Shown: positions 27,726-38,348 of the stretch, in pieces
Position numbering within the stretch: position 1 is the stretch's first letter
Layout: the number at the start of each line of letters is the position of its first letter
Assembly: GCF_025643595.1 (NCBI RefSeq)
Contig: NZ_CP102826.1
Span: forward strand, 5,332,001-5,396,000
From: Saccharopolyspora rosea
GTDB taxonomy: Bacteria > Actinomycetota > Actinomycetes > Mycobacteriales > Pseudonocardiaceae
Direction: 5' to 3'
Length of the DNA: 64,000 bases
Notes under the pieces: generated by a model
Database searches by the model: none
The model's input: only the letters and a program-made list of their open reading frames with translations
What the model was told of the DNA's origin: nothing
Program-made: the position numbers and the translations under genes

Positions 27726-29489
27726 GTGGTGTCCAACACGAGCAGTCTCGGCGATGACCTCGCCGAGGCGAAGCGGGCCATCAGCGATGGTGCCCACGCG
27801 GTAGGCGTCGCCCTGGGGCTGGTCGAGGGCGACGTCATCCCGGGCGACCCCGCCAAGATGCGGGAGGTCGCCGACCACCTCAGCAAGCTCGGTTCCGGGT
27901 TCGAACGCGCGGGCCAGGGGTTCAAAGCCATCGACGACGGCGGCTGGAAGGGCCACGCCGCCGACCAGTTCCGGTCCTATTTGGACACCTGCCCGCCGAA
28001 GTGGTTCAGCGCCGCGGACGCGTTCACCTCGGCCGGGCGAGCCGTCGCGCAGTACGCGGAGGTGCTGGCCGAGGCGAAAGCCGCCGCGCAGCGCGCGAAA
28101 GAGCAGCTGGAGAAGGCGAAACAGACCAGCGAGGCCGCGCGCGAACGCCACAACGCCGAGGTCGACGCCTATAACCAGCGCGTCGAGGCCGCGAACGCCG
28201 GTGGTCCCGAGCCCGGTCCGGTGCCGGGCCCGTTCACCGACCCGGCCGCCGCCGATCGCGAGGCCGCCGAGCAGGCCATCCGGGACGCCAAGGCTCGTGT
28301 CCAGGCCGCCGGGGAACAGGCCGCCCGCGCCCTGATCGCCGCCTGCGAGGACGCGCCCGCCGAACCCGGGCTGCTGACCAAGCTCAAGGAGAACTTCACC
28401 GACTCGCTGGAATCGGGCGGTCGGCTCCTGGGATCGGTGGTCGGTGGCGCACTCGACGCGGTGGGTGGTCTGGTGCAGCTGGCGCGGATGATCGCGCCCT
28501 TCGACCCGTACAAGTTCACCCACCCGGCCCAGTCGGCCGAGGCCGCCGCCACCCTGGCGATGGGCCTGGTCGGGGCGGTCAAGGACCCCTACGCGGCCAT
28601 CAAGACCACTGTGGACATCGACGGCTGGAAGAACCAGCCGGGCAGAACCCTGGGCAGCTGCATCCCCGACGCCATCGCCTCGCTCGCCGGAGGCGCCGGA
28701 ACGGCCTCCCGAGTCGCCTCCACCACCCGCCGCCTGACCAAAGGCGCCCGCGAACTCGGCGGGCGAGCGGCCAAGTCCGCAGGGCACTTGGAACCACCCA
28801 CGCCGCACCACCCGCCGGTGCGTGAGGCGCCGACGCCCCAGCACTTGCCAGGCCACGATCCGGGGGAAGCGTTCCGAGAGGCCCAAGCGTACGTGTCTCA
28901 ACACGGCGACCCGCTCAAACTGGGGCAATCCGACGTGTGGGATCTGGACAAGGGTGCCGACGAGCTGCCCAAGGGCCTTACCCGACAACCGATCGACAAC
29001 TACGTGGAAGACCCGCGTTTCGTCTACGAAAAACTCGACCCGGACAAGGACGCCCTATTTCGCAAGGTCGAGGCCAAGGATCTGCCCCCTGGTGGGATCG
29101 ACGGGCTTTTCAAAGACGGCGTGTCGGCCCGCCATCCGGACGCCGCCGCAGACCTGCCGCACCTCGGTGCGCACGTTGCCGGCGCCGCCGGCGAAACACC
29201 GTTCATCTCCACCACCAACAGCCTCGGCCACGCCCTTGCCCGGGACGGGGGCCTGGCCGAAGGGGATGTCATCCTGGACATACGCGCCCGCGAGGCCATC
29301 CACGGTGACGCGACATTCCGCTTGCAGGAAGGGGACACGTTCATGTCCCACGGCGAAGGCGAACGGCTATTCATACGGGAAATCCCCACCCACCAGGTAC
29401 GCGGCGCATGGACGGTGGTCAATGGGCGACCGAGCTGGATCCCCAACCCGCACTTCGATCTGAACCGCATCCACAGGGGCACGCGATGA
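27726..29489 (+). CDS. Putative T7-secreted toxin with C-terminal ADP-ribosyltransferase domain
   Basis: 587 residues with polymorphic-toxin architecture. Residues 36-125: a WXG-type export domain (DPAKMREVADHL, then W74-K-G76 in GGWKGHAADQFRSYL). 110-205: coiled coil. 225-335: a hydrophobic pre-toxin region. 355-380: a Pro/His-rich linker. From about 435: an ADP-ribosyltransferase-like domain with R446 (LFRKVEA), S495-T496-T497 (PFISTTNS) and E544-G-E546 (GEGERLFIREIP), followed by VRGAW. The order R, STT, ExE and the phrases GLFKDGV, LGAHV and IPxxxxRGAW resemble the pierisin/scabin branch, though that branch has QxE where this has ExE. The stop overlaps the next start (ATGA). Start GTG 27726 or 27729. 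The target is unknown. Confidence 0.75.
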   Translation: MVSNTSSLGDDLAEAKRAISDGAHAVGVALGLVEGDVIPGDPAKMREVADHLSKLGSGFERAGQGFKAIDDGGWKGHAADQFRSYLDTCPPKWFSAADAFTSAGRAVAQYAEVLAEAKAAAQRAKEQLEKAKQTSEAARERHNAEVDAYNQRVEAANAGGPEPGPVPGPFTDPAAADREAAEQAIRDAKARVQAAGEQAARALIAACEDAPAEPGLLTKLKENFTDSLESGGRLLGSVVGGALDAVGGLVQLARMIAPFDPYKFTHPAQSAEAAATLAMGLVGAVKDPYAAIKTTVDIDGWKNQPGRTLGSCIPDAIASLAGGAGTASRVASTTRRLTKGARELGGRAAKSAGHLEPPTPHHPPVREAPTPQHLPGHDPGEAFREAQAYVSQHGDPLKLGQSDVWDLDKGADELPKGLTRQPIDNYVEDPRFVYEKLDPDKDALFRKVEAKDLPPGGIDGLFKDGVSARHPDAAADLPHLGAHVAGAAGETPFISTTNSLGHALARDGGLAEGDVILDIRAREAIHGDATFRLQEGDTFMSHGEGERLFIREIPTHQVRGAWTVVNGRPSWIPNPHFDLNRIHRGTR

Positions 29490-30124
29490 CCACACCCAAG
29501 GGAACCATCACGCGCGAGACCATGATCGGTCCGTTTCCGCTGCCGAAGGTCACCGACGAGCTCCGCGCCGAGGCGCGGAGCAAACAGCCCGGCGAGTGGA
29601 TCGTGTTCGCCGACCCGGCCGTGCGGCCCGGGGTGACACCGCCGCGCTTCGCTGTCCAAGGCGGCTACCAGGTCGGCAATGGTGGGAGGCTCACTGACTA
29701 CCACATCAACCCGGCGTACGAGCCTTCGAGCGTGCTCACCGGGTTCAAGTTCGCCAACGGGCTGGAGCTGACCCTGTGGAGGACGTTGCACGGCTACAAC
29801 CCGCTGGGCATGCTCGCGGACAGCTTCTACCACGCCGAACTGCTCGCCTACGGCGACAACTCCGCCGGGATCCCCGTGGTCACCGACCCCTCCGACAGCA
29901 CGTCGGTCATACCGGTGTGCACCTCCGCGCAGTGGACCGCATGGGAGCAGACCCACCCCGTCGAAGGATCCACCATCCTGTCGCTCGCCGAGCAAGCCCG
30001 GGACGTGCTCGTGGACATCAACCCCGGCACCACGTTGTCATTGCGGTTGTCCCTGACCACCCTTGCCGGTCTGATCACGTCCGACACACCCCATCTCGTG
30101 AGCAGGCCCCACCCCGATCGATGA
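29486..30124 (+). CDS. SseB-like T7-associated protein, probable immunity or chaperone for the toxin
   Basis: 212 residues. The first part (about 35-80: PGEWIVFADPAVRPG, then FAVQGGYQV and HINPAYEPSS) is typical of proteins annotated as type VII secretion system-associated. The second part is an SseB-like domain (GIPVVTDPSDSTSVIPVCTS; DVLVDINPGTTLSLRL). Its ATG overlaps the toxin stop by four bases, the usual place for an immunity gene of a polymorphic toxin. No signal peptide, so it acts in the cytosol, as an immunity protein or an export chaperone must. Which of the two is undecided. Confidence 0.72.
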   Translation: MTTPKGTITRETMIGPFPLPKVTDELRAEARSKQPGEWIVFADPAVRPGVTPPRFAVQGGYQVGNGGRLTDYHINPAYEPSSVLTGFKFANGLELTLWRTLHGYNPLGMLADSFYHAELLAYGDNSAGIPVVTDPSDSTSVIPVCTSAQWTAWEQTHPVEGSTILSLAEQARDVLVDINPGTTLSLRLSLTTLAGLITSDTPHLVSRPHPDR

Positions 30125-30199
30125 ACACCGCGGACCGTCACGGTGCTCGGGTGGTTCGTCGCGACCACCGACACGTCGAGCACGTGACCCCTCCGCGCC

Positions 30200-30880
30200 T
30201 CACCCCTCGAACCGATACCCCATCCCGGGTTCGGTGATGAGGTAGCGGGGGTGGCTGGGGTCGGGTTCGAGCTTGCGGCGCAGTTGGGCCATGTAGACCC
30301 GCAGGTAGTGGGTTTCGTTGGCGTACTGCGGGCCCCAGACGTCCTTGAGCAGTTGCTTCTGGCCGATGAGGCGGCCGGAGTTGCGGACCAGGACCTCCAG
30401 CACGCCCCACTCGGTGGGGGTGAGGTGGACCTCGACGCCGTCGCGCAGCACCTTCTTCGCCGACAGATCGATGCTGAACGAGTCGGTGCGCATCACCGGC
30501 TGGTCGTCGGCGGAGCTGGTGCTGGCGCGGCGGACCGCGGCGCGCAACCGGGCGAGGAGTTCGTCCATGCCGAAGGGTTTGGTGACGTAGTCGTCCGCGC
30601 CCGCGTCGAGCGCCTGCACCTTGTCGGTGGAGTCGGTGCGGGCGGACAGCACGATGATCGGCACCGTGGTCCAGCCGCGCAGCCCGGCGATGACCTCGCC
30701 GCCGTCCATGTCGGGCAGTCCCAGGTCGAGCACCACCACGTCCGGCTTGCCGTCACCGGCGGCGCGCAGCGCGGTCGCGCCGTCGACCGCGGTGAGCACC
30801 TGGTAGCCGCGGGCGGTGAGGTTGATCCGCAGCGCGCGCAGCAGCTGCGGTTCGTCGTCGACGACCAGAACCCGTGTCAT
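30200..30880 (-). CDS. kdpE: KdpE response regulator
   Basis: 226-residue OmpR-type regulator. Receiver with the acidic pair D8-D9 and phosphoacceptor D52 (VVLDLGLPDMDG), switch Lys in VTKPF, and a C-terminal winged helix (LTPTEWGVLEVLVRNSG, THYLRVYMAQLRRKLE). ATG 30880 overlaps the kdpD stop (ATGA). It activates kdpFABC at low potassium or high salt in other bacteria. The end MGYRFEG is the normal family terminus. Confidence 0.96.
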   Translation of the reverse strand: MTRVLVVDDEPQLLRALRINLTARGYQVLTAVDGATALRAAGDGKPDVVVLDLGLPDMDGGEVIAGLRGWTTVPIIVLSARTDSTDKVQALDAGADDYVTKPFGMDELLARLRAAVRRASTSSADDQPVMRTDSFSIDLSAKKVLRDGVEVHLTPTEWGVLEVLVRNSGRLIGQKQLLKDVWGPQYANETHYLRVYMAQLRRKLEPDPSHPRYLITEPGMGYRFEG

Positions 30881-33450
30881 CGTCTCCCCTGTGATCGGTG
30901 TGCGCTCGTGTCGTCCGGCCGGGTCGCGGCGGGGAGCGCGAGCACGATCGTCAGCCCTCCGCCCGGCGTGTCCTCGGCCCGGATGGTGCCCTGCATCGCC
31001 GCCATGAAGCCCTGCGCCACGCTCAGCCCGAGCCCGATCCCGGCGACGCCGCTGGAGTCGCCGCGCTCGCCGCGCTCCCCGAGCCGCTCGAACGGCGCGA
31101 ACACCGCCTCGGCGGTGCCGTCGGGCAGTCCGGGTCCGTGGTCGACGACCCGCAGTTCCACCCACGACGCGTGTTCGCTGGCCCGCACGTGGACCAGGCC
31201 GCCGTCCGGACAGCCGTACTTCAGCGCGTTCTGCACGACGTTGGCGACCACGCGGTCGAGCAGGCCGACGTCGGCGAACACGGCGGGCAGCGACTCGTCG
31301 ATGTCGACGTCGACCGACCGGCGCCCGTCGAGCCCGGCGAGCGCGCGGGCGACGACCTCGTCGTAGCCGACCGGGCGCAGCCGCGGGGCGACGGCACCGG
31401 TGGCCAGCCGCGAGGAGTCGAGCAGGTTGTCGACGAGTTCGGTGAGCCGGTCGGCCGACTCCTCGACACCGGCGAGCAGTTCCTCGGTGTCCTGTTCGGA
31501 CAGCGCCAGTTCGGGGTCGCGCAGGCTGCTGACCGACGCCTTGATCGAGGCCAGCGGGGTGCGCAGGTCGTGTCCGACGGCGGACAGCAGCGCGGTGCGC
31601 AGCTGGGTGGCGTCGGCGCGGCGCTGCGCCTCCCGCGCCTCGGCGGCCATCCGCTGCTGGCGCAGCGCGAGCAGCGCCTGGCCCGCCGCGCCCTCCAGGA
31701 CCGTCCGGTCGGCGGCGGGCAGCGGCTTGCCGCCGGGGCGGCGCAGCGCCAGGTGCACGTCCGGGTTGACCTCGATGTCCACATCGGACTTCTCCGGGCG
31801 GTCGCACGGGTTCGGTCCGGTGCAGGCCGCGACCTGCCAGGTGCCGCCGTCGCGCTCCAGCAGCGCTGCCGAGGACAGGCCGAAGTTCTCCACCACCTTC
31901 TCCAGCAGGCGCGACAGCGGATCGGGGTGGGTCAGCACGGTGCGCGCGTAGGAGGTGATCAGCGCCGCCTCGGTGCGCGCGTCGGCCGCCCGCTCGGCCA
32001 GCCGCGCGGCGCGGTCGACCATGAACGCCACCAACATGCCCACGATCATCATCGCGACCAGCGCGACGACGTTCTGCGGATCCGACACCGCCAACGAGTA
32101 GCGGGGCGGGCTGAAGAAGAAGTTGAGCAGCCCGCCGGACAGCAGGGCGGCGGTGAGCGCCGGGGCCATCCCGCCGACCATCGCGACGATGACGGTCGCC
32201 AGGAAGTAGCCGACCACGTCGGCGGACAGCGCGACGTCGCCGTAGGCGAACGCCACGCCGGTGACCAGCACGGGCAGCAGCACCGCCAGCACCCAGCCCC
32301 ACAGCTGGCGGGTCGACGACAGGGGGTTGCGGGCCAGGCCGTGCAGCAGCCGCCGACCGCCGCCCGCCTCGGGGTGGGTGACCATGTGCACGTCGATGGA
32401 CCCGGACTTCTGCACCGTGGTCGCGCCGATGCCCTCGTCGAACATCCGCGCCCAGCGGGACCGCCGGGACGTGCCGAGCACCAGCTGCGTGGCGTTCGCA
32501 CCGCGGGCGAACTCCAGCAGCGCCTCGGGCACTTCGTCGCCGACGACGGAGTGGAAGCTGGCGCCGACCGCGTCGGCCAGCTCGCGGGCCCGCGCCAGGC
32601 CGGTCGGCGACGCGCCGGCCAGTCCGTCACCGCGCAGCACGTGCACGACCTGCAACTCGGCGCCCGCACGGGCCGCGATGCGGCGGGCCCGGCGGATCAG
32701 CGTCTCGCTCTCCGGGCCGCCGGTGATGGCCACCACGACGCGCTCGCGGGTCTCCCAGGTGTCGGTGATGCGCTTCTCGTCGCGGTACCGCCGCAGTGCC
32801 ACGTCCACCTGGTCGGCCAGCCACAGCAGCGCGAGTTCGCGCAGCGCGGTGAGGTTGCCGGTGCGGAAGTAGTTGCCGAGCGCGGCGTCCACCCGGTCGG
32901 CCGGGTAGATGTTGCCGTGCGCCATCCTGCGGCGCAGGGCTTCCGGGGTGATGTCGGCGAGTTCGATCTGCCCGGCCCGGCGGACCACCTCGTCGGGCAC
33001 CGTCTCCTGCTGGCGCACCCCGGTGATCGACTCGACGACGTCGTTGAGGCTCTCCAGGTGCTGCACGTTGACCGTGGACAGCACGGTGATGCCCGCGTCG
33101 AGCAGTTCCTCGATGTCCTGCCAGCGCTTGGGGTTGCGGGAGCCGGGCGCGTTGGTGTGCGCGAGCTCGTCGACCACGGCGACCTCGGGTGCGCGCGCCA
33201 GCACCGCGTCGAGGTCCATCTCGGTGAGCTCGACGCCGCGGTGCTCGACGCGCCGGCGCGGCACCTCCTCCAGTCCGTCGAGCAGCGCGCCGGTCCTGCG
33301 GCGCCCGTGGGTCTCGACGAAGCCGACGACGACGTCGGTGCCGCGCTCGGCGCGCCGGTGCGCCTCGGCCAGCATCGCGAACGTCTTGCCGACCCCCGGG
33401 GCCGCGCCCAGGTAGATCCGCAGCTCGCCGCGTCTGCGCCCGTTGTCCAC
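30877..33450 (-). CDS. kdpD: KdpD sensor histidine kinase
   Basis: 857 residues with the full KdpD layout: N-terminal KdpD domain with Walker-A-like GAAPGVGKT at about 15-23 and DELAHTNAPGSRNPKRWQD, a universal-stress-type domain (about 235-370), four membrane helices (DUF4118, about 390-490), a GAF-like domain, HisKA with SAVGHDLRTPLASIKAS, and HATPase (NALKYG, VDHGPGLPDG, GIGLGLS). It senses low potassium or ionic stress at the membrane and phosphorylates KdpE. It begins at GTG 33450, 22 bases after kdpC. Confidence 0.96.
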   Translation of the reverse strand: MDNGRRRGELRIYLGAAPGVGKTFAMLAEAHRRAERGTDVVVGFVETHGRRRTGALLDGLEEVPRRRVEHRGVELTEMDLDAVLARAPEVAVVDELAHTNAPGSRNPKRWQDIEELLDAGITVLSTVNVQHLESLNDVVESITGVRQQETVPDEVVRRAGQIELADITPEALRRRMAHGNIYPADRVDAALGNYFRTGNLTALRELALLWLADQVDVALRRYRDEKRITDTWETRERVVVAITGGPESETLIRRARRIAARAGAELQVVHVLRGDGLAGASPTGLARARELADAVGASFHSVVGDEVPEALLEFARGANATQLVLGTSRRSRWARMFDEGIGATTVQKSGSIDVHMVTHPEAGGGRRLLHGLARNPLSSTRQLWGWVLAVLLPVLVTGVAFAYGDVALSADVVGYFLATVIVAMVGGMAPALTAALLSGGLLNFFFSPPRYSLAVSDPQNVVALVAMMIVGMLVAFMVDRAARLAERAADARTEAALITSYARTVLTHPDPLSRLLEKVVENFGLSSAALLERDGGTWQVAACTGPNPCDRPEKSDVDIEVNPDVHLALRRPGGKPLPAADRTVLEGAAGQALLALRQQRMAAEAREAQRRADATQLRTALLSAVGHDLRTPLASIKASVSSLRDPELALSEQDTEELLAGVEESADRLTELVDNLLDSSRLATGAVAPRLRPVGYDEVVARALAGLDGRRSVDVDIDESLPAVFADVGLLDRVVANVVQNALKYGCPDGGLVHVRASEHASWVELRVVDHGPGLPDGTAEAVFAPFERLGERGERGDSSGVAGIGLGLSVAQGFMAAMQGTIRAEDTPGGGLTIVLALPAATRPDDTSAHRSQGRR

Positions 33451-33472
33451 GCGTCCAGTCTCCTACGACCTC

Positions 33473-34081
33473 TCAGCGGTGGGCCGCCCGCCGAACGGCG
33501 ACGTTGAGGTCCGTCACGTCCACCGCGCGGTCGGTGAGCAGTCCGCCCGAGGTGTTCTCGGCGACCAGCCGCCGCACCTCGGCTTCGCCGAGCCCGGTCA
33601 CCCGCGCCACGCGCGGCACCTGGATTTCGGCGTAGGCGGGGCTGATCTGCGGGTCGACGCCGCTGGCGGACGCGGTGACCGCGTCCGGCGGCACCTGCGC
33701 CGGCGCGACCCGTTCGCGGGCCGCGATGGCGTCGCGGCGCTGCCGCACCGCCGCCAGCAGGTCCGGGTTGCTCCCGCTCCGGTTGGAGCCCCCGGTCACC
33801 GACGGGTCGCCCGGCCCGAGCGGACCGGGCGCCGAGGCCGACGGCCGGGTGTGGAAGTACGGGTCGCGGGCCGGGTCGGCGGGGACGGGGTCGATGCCGA
33901 TGAGCGACGAGCCGACCGCCTTCCCGTCGACGACGACCTGCGAGCCCTCGGCGTTGGCGACCAGCCCGGGCAGACGGCTGACGCCCCACACCGCCAGCGG
34001 GTAGGCGACGCCGAGCACGACCGTCGCGACCAGCAGCAGCCGCAGCCCGGCCAGGGTCTGCCGCAGCAGGGTGTTGTTCAT
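33473..34081 (-). CDS. kdpC: Potassium-transporting ATPase subunit C
   Basis: 202-residue KdpC. One N-terminal membrane helix (about 10-32, LRLLLVATVVLGVAYPLAVWG split), then the extracytoplasmic domain with the family motifs DPARDPYFHTRPSAS, SGSNPDL and VTASASGVDPQISPAYA. It stabilises the KdpFABC complex. Twelve bases follow kdpB; kdpD follows 22 bases later. Confidence 0.96.
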   Translation of the reverse strand: MNNTLLRQTLAGLRLLLVATVVLGVAYPLAVWGVSRLPGLVANAEGSQVVVDGKAVGSSLIGIDPVPADPARDPYFHTRPSASAPGPLGPGDPSVTGGSNRSGSNPDLLAAVRQRRDAIAARERVAPAQVPPDAVTASASGVDPQISPAYAEIQVPRVARVTGLGEAEVRRLVAENTSGGLLTDRAVDVTDLNVAVRRAAHR

Positions 34082-34093
34082 CGGTGCCCTCCC

Positions 34094-36156
<2,063 letters not shown>

Positions 36157-36160
<4 letters not shown>

Positions 36161-37818
36161 GCGAGTGCCTCCGCGATGGGACCGAGGGCGAGCGCGGGCA
36201 GGAACGTCAGCGCCGCGACGAGGACGACAGTGCCGCCGAGCAGCCCGGCGAACAGCGGGCCGGTGGTGGGCAGCGTTCCGGCGGTCTCGGCGACCCGCCG
36301 CTGCCGCGCCACCGATCCGGCCAGCATGAGCACCGCCAGCATCGGCACGAACCGGCCCAGCAGCATCGCCACGCCCAGCGCGGCCTGGAAGAAGTCGCTG
36401 GTGGCGGTCAGACCGCCGAAGGCGCTGCCGTTGTTGTTGCCCGCCGAGGCGAAGGCATAGAGCACCTCGGAGAGCCCGTGCGGACCGCCGTTGGTCATCG
36501 CCTGCCGGGTGTCCGGCAGCGCCAGCGCCGTCCCGGTGCCCAGCAGCACCACCACCGGCATGGCGAGCACCGAGACCGCGGCCGCCGTGACCTCCCGCCG
36601 CCCGAGCTTCTTGCCCAGGTACTCGGGGGTGCGGCCGACCATCAGCCCGGCGAGGAACACCGCGATCACCGCGAGCACCAGGATGCCGTACAGCCCCGCG
36701 CCGACCCCGCCGGGCGCGACCTCGCCGATGAGCATGTTCAGCAGCGCCACGCCGCCGCCGAGCCCGGTGTAGCTGTCGTGCATCGAGTTCACCGCACCCG
36801 TCGAGGTGCCGGTGGTGGCGACCGCGAACAGCCCGGACAGGAAGACGCCGAACCGGGTTTCCTTGCCCTCCAGGGCACTTCCGGCGGCCAGTGTCGCCGG
36901 GCCGTTCGGGTGGCTCTCGGCCCACCAGACCGCGGCGAGCGTCAGCGACATCAGCGCGACCATCACCGACAGCAGCGCCCGGCCCTGCCTGCGGTCGCCG
37001 ACCAGGGTGCCGAAGGTGCGGGTCAGGCTGATCGGGATCACCAGGATCAGGAAGACCTCCAGCAGGTTGCTGGCCCCGTCGGGGTTGGCGAACGGGTGCG
37101 CGGAGTTGGCGTTGAGCACGCCGCCGCCGTTGGTGCCCAGCTCCTTGATCACCTCCTGGCTGGCGATCGGCGCGGTGGCGATGGTGTGCGCGTGGCCGTC
37201 CAGCCCGACGACGTGGATGCCGGCGGCCAGGCTCATCGCCCCGCCGAGCGCCACCAGCAGCACCGCCGCGGCGAACGCGATCGGCAGCAGCACCCGGGTC
37301 ACGCCCCGGGTGATGTCCACCCAGACGTTGCCGATCCGCTCGTCGGCGGAGGCGGCGAACCCGCGCACCAGCGCGATCGCCACGGCCATGCCCACGGCCG
37401 CGGACACGAAGTTCTGCACGGTCAGCCCGGCCATCTGCACGGTGTGCCCGAGGACCTGTTCGGGCACGTAGGACTGCCAGTTGGTGTTGGTCGCGAAGCT
37501 GACCGCGGTGTTGAACGCGGTGGCCGGGTCGACCGGGCCGCGCCCGAAGCTCAGCGGGAGCCACGGTTGCAGCCGTTGCAGCAGGTACAGCAGCACGATG
37601 GAGGCGAACGAGAAACCGAGCACGCCCGCGGCGTATCCGGTCCAGCGCTGCCGGGAGTCGCCGTCGACCCGCACCAGGCGGTAGACGGCCCGCTCCACCC
37701 GCCAGTGCCGGTCGCTGGTGTAGACGTGGGCGAGGTAGTCACCGAAGGGCCGGTGCACGGCCGCGATGACCAGGACGAGGAGGCCGGCCTGGACCAGGCC
37801 GACCGAGAGGGGACTCAT
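36157..37818 (-). CDS. kdpA: Potassium-transporting ATPase subunit A
   Basis: 553-residue channel-like subunit that binds potassium selectively. It has ten membrane helices and the four pore-loop repeats of KdpA, seen in [45 protein letters not shown] and [14 protein letters not shown], each with a glycine filter region. ATG 37818 directly follows the kdpF stop. Coupled to kdpB by ATGA. Confidence 0.97.
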
Positions 37819-37914
37819 CTAGAACTTCTCCGGCCGGATCAGCGCGACGAACAGGTAACCGATCAGCAGTAGTGCCAACGCGCCACCGGCGGCGTTGGCC
37901 AGCAGGACGCTCAC
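37819..37914 (-). CDS. kdpF: Potassium-transporting ATPase subunit F
   Basis: 31-residue single-helix peptide (VSVLLANAAGG; ALLLIGYLFVALIRPEKF). The LLxGYLxxAxxxPEKF ending is the KdpF hallmark. The stop codon abuts the kdpA start codon. GTG 37914 overlaps the stop of a further small gene upstream (GTGA), so all kdp genes are translationally chained. Confidence 0.93.
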   Translation of the reverse strand: MSVLLANAAGGALALLLIGYLFVALIRPEKF

Positions 37915-37994
37915 AAGCGCTCCAAACCTCGCAGGGTCAACGCCAGGGCCGCGAACCCGGCGACAAGCAACACGGCGTAGGCCAGATCAGCCAC
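37911..37994 (-). CDS. 27-residue membrane peptide upstream of kdpF
   Basis: VADLAYAVLLVAGFAALALTLRGLERL (split: helix AYAVLLVAGFAALALTL then RGLERL). One membrane helix with a positively charged C-terminus. GTG 37994 follows GAGGAG by nine bases; its stop overlaps the kdpF start (GTGA). Small unnamed peptides with an RGxERL/RACDRL-like end precede kdpF in other actinobacteria, to my knowledge without known function. It is probably a further accessory subunit or a translational leader of the Kdp complex. Confidence 0.75.
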   Translation of the reverse strand: MADLAYAVLLVAGFAALALTLRGLERL

Positions 37995-38348
37995 CGCTGC
38001 GCACTCCTCACATCGAAACGGCGAGGCGGGACCATCCCGCCGCCGTACAGCGAAGCTCCCGCGACGGCCCGGCCCAAGGGCCCATGACGGCTCCTTGACG
38101 CCCGCGACCCGGGCGTTTACGGAGCCTTGATGTCACCCATTCGGGCGATACGGGCGGTGCACCCCCAACCCGTTTCGACGGTTCTGCACGATTCGTGAGT
38201 GGGCGACTTCACCCCGTCATGTGGTTTCGTCGATGCAACGATCTAGTTAATCTCGCTAAAGAACCTGTGAGCGGCGCCTCACAGGGCCATTTCGTCACTC
38301 CCCGGCGCGACGAACGGAATCCGATAAGAGCAGCGAACGGAGCAGTTC
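37995..38348. other. 354-base region between kdp operon and asnB
   Basis: Holds both divergent promoters. On the kdp side there is a perfect hairpin GGCGGGA-CCA-TCCCGCC (38025-38041), 31 bases before the first kdp start codon. There is also a nested stem, outer GGCTCC/GGAGCC (38089-38094 and 38121-38126) around ACGCCCG/CGGGCGT. On the asnB side the DNA is AT-richer (38231-38263), suggesting the promoter, with a palindrome at 38264-38285. No CDS recognised. Confidence 0.5.
38264..38285. promoter_or_regulatory. Palindrome before asnB
   Basis: CCTGTGAG-CGGCGC-CTCACAGG, eight-base perfect arms around a self-complementary centre, 63 bases before the asnB ATG and just after an AT-rich stretch that could be the promoter. 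Could be an operator or a 5'-UTR hairpin. Confidence 0.4.

Noticed and set aside
30125-30199. Terminator between the toxin cassette and kdpE
   Set aside because: Only a 5-bp stem (GTGGT/ACCAC) is present, too weak to call.
37995-38200. c-di-AMP (ydaO-type) riboswitch before kdp
   Set aside because: Expected conserved segments could not be matched; only generic hairpins are present.
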